Below, piece after piece: positions 9,570 to 19,300 of a stretch of DNA of 64,000 bases; within the stretch, counting starts at the first letter, position 1; each line of letters starts with the position of its first letter. A model generated the notes under the pieces. That model saw only the letters and a program-made list of their open reading frames with translations, ran no database searches and was not told the origin of the DNA. The translations under genes were made by a program, and so were the position numbers. The DNA comes from an uncultured Saprospiraceae bacterium (lineage in GTDB: Bacteria; Bacteroidota; Bacteroidia; Chitinophagales; Saprospiraceae): the NCBI GenBank assembly GCA_937959275.1, contig CALGLU010000018.1:145703-209702 (forward strand). Direction: 5' to 3'.

Positions 9570-11348
9570 TTAAAACTTCCGAGCACTTGTAGCCTTAGGC
9601 TCATCTTTACGTTCACCTTTAAATCTTGCTAAGCCATCCGTAACACAAAAGTCCAAATACGTATATGTCCCAAATCGACCATTCGAACTTGCGATCAAGC
9701 TTCCATTTTCATCCCTTATCCGTACCTTCCCATTCCCAAAATCACAACAGATACCATCACCATAGGCATCATCAACGTACATCGTATAGCATCCATCTGG
9801 TAGACAAAAATCCTTTGTAATGTTCTTGCCCGACTGACCATCAGCAAATGGACCTCCTATGGCAACTCGTTGTCCGTTTTCTTTAACCAATTCCCAACTC
9901 GTCTCTGAACCATAATCATCTAATGTTAGTATAAAAGATATCTCATTTTTAGTACAGCTACTGCTGCCACCACCTGAACCGTTTGTCGTGAATGTCTTGA
10001 CTGTACTAAACCCAGTCCATCCATCAGCACATCGCACTCTTATCTGGTATTGATAAACAGTACCTGCGGCTAAACCCGTAACCGTATACACAGAAGGACT
10101 CAATGTCTTAGCCGTCCAAGAACTCGTCCCTTGTTTCTTATATCGAATCCTGTAATTGATCGCATTTGGCACATCAGGCCAGTTCAGCTTCACCCTCGTT
10201 TGAGAAAGCACTTGAGCTGTACTTGTTGTAACTTTTGAACATTGGTCTTGTGAACCTCCCGTATCTCCGTCACCAGTATCTCCTCCACCTGTATCTCCGC
10301 CGCCAGTATCTCCGCCGCCAGTATTGCCACCGCCTTCATCACAAACTGATCCGGCTTTATTCACCAAATTGCTCAAAGAGCTCGTAATGTAAGCTGTCAT
10401 CCGAGATGCTTGTCCTGCACTAAACATGTACATACAAACATCATTCACATAGTCCATATAATTCATATGCATGTCATTTGAGCTACATGACTTAACACCC
10501 AGATTTGGACAACCCGATCTGTCAGAGGCTTGGTTAGGCGTATCGGAGACACCATCGTCAACGTTACAACCATTCCCCCAAATATGATCTAACAACAGAT
10601 AATGGCCAACCTCATGAGTTGTCGTCCTACCTAAATTATAAGGTGCCTCAGGCCTGACATTGCCACATCCACTACCAAGTCCAAATGTAGAAGCATCGAT
10701 TAATACACCATCACCATTTCCTGATCCTCCAAGCGGAGCTTCTCCAAGAAATCCAAGATTTGGACGAACAAAAATATTGAGGTATCCACTCCAAGCATTT
10801 GCTTGATCTCCATTAACTCTATTGACTGTGATAGCGCTCTGGCCATTTGACAGACCAAAGCCTGAGGGATGATTCTTTGTCGCGACACAAAACTTTACAC
10901 AGGCTTCTCCATTACTAATACCTGGAAAATAAGATGCTGCTTGCGATCTCCATTTATTGATATCTGCATTCGTACCAGAGATATCTTTATTCAATACATC
11001 AATTTGAGATTCGACAAGTTGTGCCAAGCAAGCTGCATTTGTACCAGTGACATTTTGAAAATGGACTGCTACAGGAATAATAATTGGATCTGAGCAATTT
11101 CTTACAACAGCCTTAGACAATTCGATTTCAAGCTTTTCAAATTTTTCTTCGTGTGCCCTTTTATAGTTAGGATCCTGCAATAATTTGTCCATATGTTCTT
11201 CATGGCCACATGATCGTTTAAGATCAATAAATTCTTCACTTTGCTCTTCAGCAAAGTGGTCAGACTCACCAGTTAGATTATCTTCATTACAGGCAGTCAA
11301 TAAGAGTGAAAGCAAGATGAAACCAAATAAAAAATGTTTGTAATTCAT
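9570..11348 (-). CDS. M43 (pappalysin/cytophagalysin-like) metalloprotease lipoprotein with Fn3 domain
   Basis: A 592-residue lipoprotein: the signal peptide ends LLLTAC (Cys20), followed by N-E-D, the sort of acidic stretch linked to surface export of Bacteroidota lipoproteins. The zinc motif HEVGHYLLLDH is at about 245-255, with Leu in place of the usual Gly at position 8. The Met-turn region is NYMDYVNDVCMYMF. A Gly/Asp/Thr linker (about 339-362) leads to a fibronectin type III domain (about 370-455). A Cys-rich beta domain (about 462-570) has YVDDAYGDGICC, and the tail is basic and charged. It lacks both the T9SS sorting domain and the shared C-terminal domain of the other secreted proteases here. 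Likely degrades extracellular protein. It lies opposite to, and between, two two-component systems. Confidence 0.9.
   Translation of the reverse strand: MNYKHFLFGFILLSLLLTACNEDNLTGESDHFAEEQSEEFIDLKRSCGHEEHMDKLLQDPNYKRAHEEKFEKLEIELSKAVVRNCSDPIIIPVAVHFQNVTGTNAACLAQLVESQIDVLNKDISGTNADINKWRSQAASYFPGISNGEACVKFCVATKNHPSGFGLSNGQSAITVNRVNGDQANAWSGYLNIFVRPNLGFLGEAPLGGSGNGDGVLIDASTFGLGSGCGNVRPEAPYNLGRTTTHEVGHYLLLDHIWGNGCNVDDGVSDTPNQASDRSGCPNLGVKSCSSNDMHMNYMDYVNDVCMYMFSAGQASRMTAYITSSLSNLVNKAGSVCDEGGGNTGGGDTGGGDTGGGDTGDGDTGGSQDQCSKVTTSTAQVLSQTRVKLNWPDVPNAINYRIRYKKQGTSSWTAKTLSPSVYTVTGLAAGTVYQYQIRVRCADGWTGFSTVKTFTTNGSGGGSSSCTKNEISFILTLDDYGSETSWELVKENGQRVAIGGPFADGQSGKNITKDFCLPDGCYTMYVDDAYGDGICCDFGNGKVRIRDENGSLIASSNGRFGTYTYLDFCVTDGLARFKGERKDEPKATSARKF
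10263..10334 (-). repeat. 15-bp tandem repeat encoding a Gly-Asp-Thr-Gly linker
   Basis: Roughly four to five imperfect 15-bp units encode a GGGDTG-type linker between the protease and Fn3 domains. Several units are nearly identical at DNA level, so slipped-strand length change in multiples of five residues is likely between strains. Confidence 0.75.
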
Positions 11349-11567
11349 AATTAAATATTTAGAGATTTTAAGAAGTAGGAGTGATTGTAAAAGCTTTGAT
11401 AAGCATATGTCACTTCTGAATACAATTGTAATGTATACTGCTTATGAATATCTCTAAGCCCAGTTTATAGGAAGCTAATTCAGTTTTATACTTTTTGATG
11501 GTTTTATTATACAAGCACATCGCAGGATATCCTCAAAGCCAGTACATTTGTCATTCAATCAATACCC

Positions 11568-12590
11568 ATGAGCATATTACAGAAAATTGTAATTGACAAG
11601 TCCTATTGGTGGTTCAGGCACTTGTTATTTTGGTTAATTATTTATTTAGATGTCTTTACTTATATCTATGACTATACTCCAGATATAAAGGAAGAATTAA
11701 TGAGTGACCTCTGCAACCTAGGACTTGATCTAGCCTTAGTCTATTTTAATATCTATTATCTCCTACCTAAATTTGCCTTAAGGGACAAGATCATACAGTA
11801 TGCAACCTATACCTTTTTCACATTACTCATCGTCTGCAGCAGTAATGTTTATATGGATAGCCTCCTCTACGAACCTGATGAAGAATATATGTTTGGTTGG
11901 AGTATGTATTATACAGGACTGTTCACCTTGAGCGTATTAGCACCTGCCGTTGCCATAAAAATTGCTAAGCACTTTTACAACGAAAGTAATAAAACCAGTG
12001 AGCTTGAAAAAAGCAATTTGAAATCTGAACTGAACTATTTGAAAAAACAAATCAACCCACATTTCTTATTCAATTCTCTGAATAATATTTACATCATGTC
12101 TAAAGAAAAATCGGATAAGACGCCAGAGACAATCTTGCAAATTTCTGATCTCATGAGATATCAAACATATGAGGCAGCCAAAGAAAAAGTCCGGCTCTCT
12201 AAAGAAATCGAATTTTTAGATAATTATTTAAAGCTAGAACAAATCAGAAGAGACAATCTCCATATCAAATCAAGTGTAGCTGGCAACGTTGACACTATAT
12301 TGATAGAGCCACTTATATTTTTACCTTTTGTAGAAAATGCCTGCAAATACAGTGCAAAGACAGATGGGTCACAAGAAGAAATACATATCAATTGGTCGAG
12401 AAATGAAACAACGCTCAACTTTAATATTGATAATGAAAAAGGCTATATTCCAGCTCAAAGCGAACATTCTGGATTTGGCTTAGAAAATGTGAAAAAGAGA
12501 CTAGAATTGCTTTACCCTAACAAATACACACTTAACATCGATGAGAATGATAAGTTATATTCAGTAGACTTAAGAATAGAAATCCAATGA
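11568..12590 (+). CDS. LytS-type sensor histidine kinase
   Basis: A 340-residue membrane kinase with four predicted N-terminal membrane helices (about 12-35, 45-70, 78-98, 110-140), a short coiled coil and a PF06580-type kinase region. NPHFLFNSLNNIYI contains the likely phospho-accepting His165; the ATPase part has FVENACKYS and a final GFGLENVKKRL. No extracellular sensor domain is visible, so the stimulus is probably sensed in the membrane. The stop codon overlaps the start of the next response regulator gene by four bases (ATGA), which indicates translational coupling and a dedicated partner. Confidence 0.9.
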   Translation: MSILQKIVIDKSYWWFRHLLFWLIIYLDVFTYIYDYTPDIKEELMSDLCNLGLDLALVYFNIYYLLPKFALRDKIIQYATYTFFTLLIVCSSNVYMDSLLYEPDEEYMFGWSMYYTGLFTLSVLAPAVAIKIAKHFYNESNKTSELEKSNLKSELNYLKKQINPHFLFNSLNNIYIMSKEKSDKTPETILQISDLMRYQTYEAAKEKVRLSKEIEFLDNYLKLEQIRRDNLHIKSSVAGNVDTILIEPLIFLPFVENACKYSAKTDGSQEEIHINWSRNETTLNFNIDNEKGYIPAQSEHSGFGLENVKKRLELLYPNKYTLNIDENDKLYSVDLRIEIQ

Positions 12591-13309
12591 TATATACGTG
12601 CTTGATTGTAGATGACGAACCATTAGCTCGAAAAGGCATACAGTTACATGTGGCTGAGATTCCAGATCTAAAACTAGTTGGCGAATTCGGAAACGCTCTG
12701 AAAGCAGGAGACTTTTTAGAATCGAACCCCGTAGACATCATGTTTTTGGATATACAAATGCCCGGCGTCACAGGGATCGAATTTATTAAAAAATTAAACG
12801 ATCCACCAGCAATTATTTTAACAACTGCCTATACAGAATATGCTGTTGAAGCCTTCGAACTAGACGTTATTGATTATGTCTTAAAACCAATCAAATTTGA
12901 GCGATTTGAGAGAGCGGTGAAAAAAGCACAAGAATATGTGAAATTAAGAAATACAGATGCTACAGAATTTGAAGATTTTACAGAGGAGTATGTCTACATA
13001 AAAGCCGATCGTAAATACGTAAGATTATATTATAAAGACATCCAGTTCATCCAAGGCATGAAAGATTATGTCATGATTCATACCCCTGAAAAAAAATATA
13101 TGACAGCGATGAATGTCAAGACAATTTTAAGCCAATTACCAGCTCAATTATTCTCTAGGGTCAGTAAGTCCTATATCGTGAATATCGACAAGATAGAGTC
13201 AGTTGATACAGATATGATTTACATTCAAAATCACGATATCCCGCTCGGAAACACCTATAAAGAAGAATTCCTAAAAACGCATATTAAAGACAGATTGCTG
13301 AAGCGATAA
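12587..13309 (+). CDS. LytTR-family response regulator
   Basis: A 240-residue regulator with receiver DD at 9-10, phospho-acceptor Asp55 (FLDIQMPG) and Lys in YVLKPIKFE. The C-terminal LytTR domain (about 135-238) has YIKADRKYVRLYYKDI, the pattern typical of this family in Bacteroidota, and FSRVSKSYIVNIDKI. It overlaps the upstream kinase by four bases. It resembles the regulator at 8718-9476 in layout but not closely in sequence, so the two pairs are separate systems rather than a recent duplication. Confidence 0.92.
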   Translation: MIYTCLIVDDEPLARKGIQLHVAEIPDLKLVGEFGNALKAGDFLESNPVDIMFLDIQMPGVTGIEFIKKLNDPPAIILTTAYTEYAVEAFELDVIDYVLKPIKFERFERAVKKAQEYVKLRNTDATEFEDFTEEYVYIKADRKYVRLYYKDIQFIQGMKDYVMIHTPEKKYMTAMNVKTILSQLPAQLFSRVSKSYIVNIDKIESVDTDMIYIQNHDIPLGNTYKEEFLKTHIKDRLLKR

Positions 13310-13454
13310 GCTAACCCTCTTAACAGAATTTTATAACATTCTCGTCATTCAATACACAACTAATTTAGTGTTAAGACTATACATTTGAATCGTTTTAATA
13401 CTATTGTACTCAAACGTTCTCTTATATTGCAATTCAAGATTAACATATATTATC

Positions 13455-14870
13455 ATGAAAACATGTCAAATCATACTTATTAGTCTTCTGATAACAGCAT
13501 CAATGTATGCTCAGGAAGAACAACCAATAAAGTCTCCAACGGGCGCTACAATTGGCTACCAGGATAAGAAAAAAGCTGAAGTTGAAGTTGCACCTCCCAA
13601 AACTCATAGTTTTAATTATGTGCAAGCAGTGCAAGACGGTGCAGCTGCGGTTGAAGGAAAGGTCATAGACTGGCGTAGGGATTTTCATGAATTCCCTGAA
13701 TTATCTAATCGAGAGTTTAAAACAGCCGATAAAATTGCGTTGAAACTCAGAGGTATGGGCTTAAAAGTCGATCAAGGGATGGCCAAAACTGGCGTCATTG
13801 GCATTTTAGATACAGGCAAAGAAGGGCCAACTGTCGGACTCCGAGCAGATACTGATGCACTGCCTGTGACAGAACGTAATGAGCTACCTTTCAGATCCAG
13901 AGAGACTTCTACTTACTTAGGGAATGAAGTTGGTGTGATGCATGCCTGTGGACACGATACCCATGTTGCTATGCTTTTGGGAGCTGCTGAAGTCCTCACT
14001 GGCATGAAAGATCAATTAAAAGGTAAAATCATATTCGTATTTCAGCCGGCAGAAGAAGGCCCTCCTCCTGGAGAAGAAGGTGGAGCTGCGTTGATGGTGA
14101 AAGAAGGTATAATTGAGAAATATGGTATCGAAGTCATGTTTGGGCAGCATATCAGTTCTGGCCTAGATGCAGGTAAAATCATGTATAAAGCAGGTGGCAT
14201 CATGGCAGCAGCAGATCGATTTACGATTAAAGTAAAGGGCAAGCAAACGCATGGAGCTAGGCCTTGGGGTGGTGTTGATCCTATCACGACTGCTGCGCAA
14301 ATCATCATCGGATTGCAGACGATAGTGAGCAGACAAACTGAGTTAACAAAAGAAGCTGCAGTGATTAGCGTAGGTAAATTCACTGCAGGCGTTAGAAATA
14401 ATATCATTCCAGAAGAAGCAGAATTAGTCGGTACGATTCGAACACTCGATATTGGCATGAGGGATTTGATACACGAGAAAATAAAAACAACTGCTGAGCA
14501 TATTGCACTCAGTCAGGGCGCGACTGCAGAAGTTGAAATTACTGGATATGCACCAGTTACGTTTAATAATTTGGACTTAACAAGGCAGATGATCCCATCA
14601 CTGTATTCGGTACTCGGAGAAAACAATGTCATTATCACTCCAGCGGTGACTGGCGCTGAGGACTTTTCTTTCTTTGCAGAAAAGGTGCCTTCACTGTATT
14701 ATTTCGTAGGTGGGAAGCCTCTGAACGTATCGGCTAATGAAGCATTTCCACATCATACACCTGACTTTTTCATTGATGAATCAGGCATGATAACGGGAGT
14801 AAAAGCGATATCACAATTAGCCGTTGACTACTTATTGAATGGAGAATCAGCATCGATTGGAGGACAATAA
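13455..14870 (+). CDS. M20-family amidohydrolase (secreted N-acyl-amino acid/hippurate hydrolase type)
   Basis: A 471-residue protein. The ATG at 13455 begins a clear signal peptide ending SMYAQ; the longer frame from 13404 adds nothing recognisable. M20D motifs are all present: GLRADTDALPV, MHACGHDTHVAMLLGAA (metal ligands), VFQPAEEG, TGAEDFSFFAEKVP and HHTPDFFIDE. The family removes acyl or aryl groups from amino acids or cleaves amidated dipeptides using a two-metal centre. The signal peptide puts the enzyme in the periplasm. Its 3' end overlaps the start of the SDR gene by 32 bases, suggesting co-transcription. The exact substrate is not determinable. Confidence 0.9.
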   Translation: MKTCQIILISLLITASMYAQEEQPIKSPTGATIGYQDKKKAEVEVAPPKTHSFNYVQAVQDGAAAVEGKVIDWRRDFHEFPELSNREFKTADKIALKLRGMGLKVDQGMAKTGVIGILDTGKEGPTVGLRADTDALPVTERNELPFRSRETSTYLGNEVGVMHACGHDTHVAMLLGAAEVLTGMKDQLKGKIIFVFQPAEEGPPPGEEGGAALMVKEGIIEKYGIEVMFGQHISSGLDAGKIMYKAGGIMAAADRFTIKVKGKQTHGARPWGGVDPITTAAQIIIGLQTIVSRQTELTKEAAVISVGKFTAGVRNNIIPEEAELVGTIRTLDIGMRDLIHEKIKTTAEHIALSQGATAEVEITGYAPVTFNNLDLTRQMIPSLYSVLGENNVIITPAVTGAEDFSFFAEKVPSLYYFVGGKPLNVSANEAFPHHTPDFFIDESGMITGVKAISQLAVDYLLNGESASIGGQ

Positions 14871-15639
14871 TGGTTCGGTCATAAGAGACTTTAAAGATCA
14901 GGTCATACTTGTGACTGGTGGATCTCGAGGTATAGGTAAGGCAATAACTAAGGCCTTTGCTGCGCTAGGAGCATCTTGTGTCATCAATTACAGAAGTGAT
15001 AAAACAGCAGCGGCAGAGCTAATAGAAGAATTAGATTCTGATCGACACACAAGTCTACAGGCCAACATCGCAAATCCATCTCAAGCCGAAAAACTCATAC
15101 AAGATGTCCTTGCACGATACGGCCAGATAGATGTGCTCATCAACAATGCTGGTATGGGTTCGCACCACCCCATCGACGAGATGAACTATGCGGACTGGCA
15201 GAGACATTGGCAATCTATTTTGAATTTAAATCTCACTGCAGGATCGAATTTGAGTTATCTAGTCAGTCAAGACATGATAAAACGGAAAAAAGGAAGAATC
15301 ATAAATGTGACATCCAGAGGTGCATTTCGAGGTGAACCTCTCCAGCCGGCTTATGGGGCGAGTAAGGCTGCTATGAATTCGCTGACTCAATCGCTAGCTT
15401 ATTCTTTGGCACCATATCAAATCTTTGTCGGTGCTGTTGCCCCAGGCTTTGTCGAAACAGACATGGCTAAAGAGAGGCTTGAAGGGCCGAGGGGTGATGG
15501 TATTCGGAGTCAGTCTCCGATGAATCGTGTTGCTAAACCTGAAGAAGTTGCGCAGGCTGTGATACTTATGGCATCAAGTCCAATATGGATGACAGGAGGT
15601 ATTTTTGATGTCAATGGAGCCTCCTATTTTAGGACCTAA
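14839..15639 (+). CDS. SDR-family NAD(P)-dependent oxidoreductase
   Basis: A 266-residue cytoplasmic short-chain dehydrogenase. The Rossmann motif TGGSRGIG is near residue 26, followed by NNAG, the catalytic YGASK and PGFVETDMA, with the classical spacing (FabG-like). The ATG at 14839 lies 32 bases inside the upstream amidohydrolase gene; a TTG at 14857 is the only other nearby in-frame option. The substrate is unknown: FabG-like sequences include many general keto reductases. It ends only five bases before the convergent lipoprotein gene. Confidence 0.9.
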   Translation: MENQHRLEDNNGSVIRDFKDQVILVTGGSRGIGKAITKAFAALGASCVINYRSDKTAAAELIEELDSDRHTSLQANIANPSQAEKLIQDVLARYGQIDVLINNAGMGSHHPIDEMNYADWQRHWQSILNLNLTAGSNLSYLVSQDMIKRKKGRIINVTSRGAFRGEPLQPAYGASKAAMNSLTQSLAYSLAPYQIFVGAVAPGFVETDMAKERLEGPRGDGIRSQSPMNRVAKPEEVAQAVILMASSPIWMTGGIFDVNGASYFRT

Positions 15640-15644
15640 TCCCC

Positions 15645-16163
15645 CTACTTTTTCGATACTAGTTTTTTGTAGTCTGAGATCTCTCCGCCTGGAAACGCTT
15701 CACTGTCTAAAATCTCAATACGACTTCTGAATTCAAGTTTGTCCAACTTAAAGCCGTTAGATGTGCCCTTAGGCAATATGTTTATTTGAACAGCAATTCG
15801 GCCTCGCTCGTCATACCAGGTATAATCATAGCCATCATCTCCAGAGGGCTCACCGCCATTTTCTTCATAATAATCAACATACTCCCATGCTTTTCTTTTT
15901 TCTGAGATGGCATGAGTGTAAGTCTTTATCATCACATTAAGATCAGAACTATTGACTTCACTGTTATCGGCAAACTGCTGATAAACAACCTTGTCTCGAT
16001 TTGTTTTTATCGTTTTAATAATCAAATCAGCATATTCTTTTGCAGTTGTTGTATGCTCAAACGCCAAATCTTTGATTTTGGGAGCATTCGTGCCTGTATT
16101 TCCTCCACACGAGATGACGAAAAGTGATAGTATAAAGAAGTAAAAAGCTTGTCTAATGTTCAT
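15645..16163 (-). CDS. Hypothetical lipoprotein
   Basis: A 172-residue protein. The ATG at 16163 is chosen because it starts a lipoprotein signal peptide (MNIRQAFYFFILSLFVISC); an upstream in-frame start at 16184 only adds residues before it. The mature part is mixed alpha/beta with aromatic-rich segments (YTWYDERGRIAVQINIL) and no motif I recognise. It is convergent with the SDR gene and stands alone. Confidence 0.75.
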   Translation of the reverse strand: MNIRQAFYFFILSLFVISCGGNTGTNAPKIKDLAFEHTTTAKEYADLIIKTIKTNRDKVVYQQFADNSEVNSSDLNVMIKTYTHAISEKRKAWEYVDYYEENGGEPSGDDGYDYTWYDERGRIAVQINILPKGTSNGFKLDKLEFRSRIEILDSEAFPGGEISDYKKLVSKK

Positions 16164-16297
16164 ATGTTTTATTAAAGGCGGCAAAGATGCATACTTTTAT
16201 AAACCTTGCCAAGATTAAACCAGTATTATTATATATAATGATTAAGATCTGTCTTGCAGTTCATGTCCACCTTATTCTAACAATTCATTAACGAAAA

Positions 16298-16325
16298 ATA
16301 GCAGAGATTTTGCAATCCCTGCTAT
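16298..16325 (-). terminator. Terminator after the giant repeat-protein gene
   Basis: ATAGCAG and CTGCTAT plus inner pairs (16298-16309 with 16314-16325, one mismatch) form a hairpin that, read on the minus strand, is followed by TTTTT. It lies 44 bp past the stop of the minus-strand gene that ends at 16369. Confidence 0.65.
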
Positions 16326-16368
16326 GATAAAACCTTAATCGAAAGAACTTAGCGTAGATTTCTCAGAA

Positions 16369-19300
16369 TTACCTGATGAGAATCATACGCTTAGTTGTTT
16401 TTTCATGCGCTGTGATCAATTCATAATAAATCAACCCTTTCGTTGATAATTGATCTCTTCGCATTTCTATTACATTTAATCCTCCAGAGCCAATTCCTTT
16501 CTCGGAATGCAGTAATTCACCTGCGACTGTGTAGAATCTCATTTCATAATCCATATCTACTGGCAAATTGAAACTAATCTCAGTTTCCTCTTGCCATGGG
16601 TTTGGCGTATTTTGATAGAGCTTGATATCTGAATTACCATAGCTCATTGTACTTCTTAAATCAAATACATCAGTCGTGCTATATGCTTGAGCAGCTAAAA
16701 CTTTTGAGTTCGTTAATAAGTCGTGATCTAATTCTCCTTTATGTGTAAACACAAGGCTAAACAATAACTCATCTTGACTCGTAGTCACCCCACCGATCTT
16801 ATCATAAGAAATGGTAATGAAGCCATCAGTTGATTTTGTCAAACCGATATGCTCACTGTTCATATCGAGGACACTGCTCATAACTTCGGTATATGTCAAT
16901 TCACTTGCATCAAAATCTAAGGTAAACTGAAACCCTTCTATGTCAATAAAGTTAGTCGAGCTAAAGTCAAACTTAACTTGATTACCGTTGATGACTGGAT
17001 GGATTTCAAAATCAAGCGTCTTTGGCGATGTCCGCGTTTCTGCTTTAACAAGGCTAGACGGATCTGCTGATAGATTCACATCACCCATCTTAATTCCAAT
17101 AAAATCAATCGCCATATTTTTATCCAGACTCTTAATTTCATATGAGTCAGGCAATACGTCTCCTAATGGATTTTCTATATCAAAAAATTGGTAATTCGCA
17201 TCCACCATTTTCCATGCTGGCGTATTATCAAATCCATCCTTAACAGCTAAGATGACTTTTCTCATTTCTAATAAATCCACTGCAGATATTGAACCAGATG
17301 AATTCACATCAGATGCAATGATTTTATAAGGAGAATCAAACGGCACAATACCAAGTATGTGCTTTTGCATCAAAATGATATCAAGCGTACTTAATCCATT
17401 GGTATAGACATCTTCTTTATGAGGCCTAAGGGTATACTCTCCACCCATTGGCATAGAAGGAAATGCATAAAGTCCATATTCTTCAGTCATATACTCTTGG
17501 GTATCGTTAGAACCAATTAAGGCAACTGATGTATTCTCAATACCACCTCCGTTTTCAGTTTGAATACGTCCTTCAACATTAGATTCATTCGATGTAAAGA
17601 ATTGGCAGAATCCACTTGGATCAACAACTGTTTGGATAGCAAAACATGGCTCTCTAAATGTTGTATCTAAACCTCCTGCGCCATCACTAGTTACATCAAA
17701 AATAAACATCGTAACTTGAATATCTCCAAGATCGCCGCAGACATATGTTCTCGTCTGATCAAGCGGATCATTAGAAAAGGATCCAAATATTGTGGGATTC
17801 GAACCATCACAGGCTACTCCGCCTTCAACGCAAACGATTTCATTCGCATCAAATGTAACCGATGGCACATTACCATCTTCTATGGCTTTTACAATTTTCT
17901 TACATTCAAATGTAGCTGGAGTCCCTCCAGTTGCGATGACGGTAACATTGAAGCTTTGTGACACAGAAAGATTACAATCTGGATCAGTAGCTGTGATTGT
18001 TACTACATGTGTACCTGTAGGCATCGTCCCAGTCACTCCAGTAGAGGTCACCACTAAATCTACATCATTCTGATTCGGACCAGTAGCCGCCACTGTAAAA
18101 ACTAAATTATTCGGAAGACAATAACTAACCATGAACGGAACACTTATTGTTGCTTCACATTCATTACTAGAATCTGTGCTCAAATCTGGTAAGACCTGAT
18201 TAAATTCTGGTGCATTTTCTGGACCTGGACAATCAGCTGATAAGCTCACCATGCAAGTGTCTCTATTTCCAGAAGCATCTACTGCGATAATAAGAACATC
18301 AGATGTCATATTCCATATCGTTCCAGGACGCGGCTGCTGGTAGACTCGATTAGGGCCATTTGCCAATAAAGGAGTTAATTCACCATCACAATTATCTGTA
18401 GCAATCCTTAAATCTGGAATTCTTGGTCGACACTGTGCATCTAGGGAAGCACTGACATTGCCATTCGGACAATCAATCATTGGTGCAGTTGCATCAAAGA
18501 ACCCGATTTCAAATGAACAAGTAAAGACTTGACCATTTGATGCTGTAGCAGTCATCGTAATTGTTTGAGTGGACACTTCAGTAATCAAGGTATTCGGTGC
18601 AGGATCTTGTACAACATTTGCAAGTGTAATATTACTCGTACAAGTATTTAGGATCTGCACAAGTGGTCTATAATTAGGTACTCGTCTTTCACAATTTACA
18701 TTCAATGCTAAATCTGGTCTGTCCATAGGACACGAAATAGCTGGTTGACCTGCTTCAACTAAATTGATGGTAGCTGTACATGTTGTTGTATTACCACTGC
18801 CATCCGTAACTGTATACGTGACCATACTTTGCCCTTGACCATCTGCATTTAAATCCGTACACATAAACGCACCAGGTGTAGCACTGAAGTTTATATCCAT
18901 ACAATTATCACTGACGTTATTTCCATTCACCCCAAACACAATATCCAAAACAGCAGAATCAGAAAACATAACACCGTCAAGACCAACTGGAATTGGACCT
19001 ACAGCATTAGGCGTATTACAGACAGGATCTGTATCATCGACTGCTCTAAGTCTAACTTCACATGTATCTCGATTTCCTGCAGCATCAACGGCGATGACTA
19101 AAAGATTCGACATACCATCCCACACTGTACCTTGACGAGGCACTTGATAGACACCAGCCAGATTGCCATTATTTCTCGGAGGCAAAGTACCGTCACAAGT
19201 ATCTGAAGCAACTCTTAGATCAGGAATACGAGCAACGCAATTAGCATCCAATAATGCATCTTGAATTGCAGCAGGACAGGTCACAGTTGGTGGAGTCTCA

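Noticed and set aside
14042..14458. 138-residue minus-strand frame inside the M20 amidohydrolase gene
   Set aside because: Antisense shadow of the conserved metal-binding region; its composition has no fold-like pattern.
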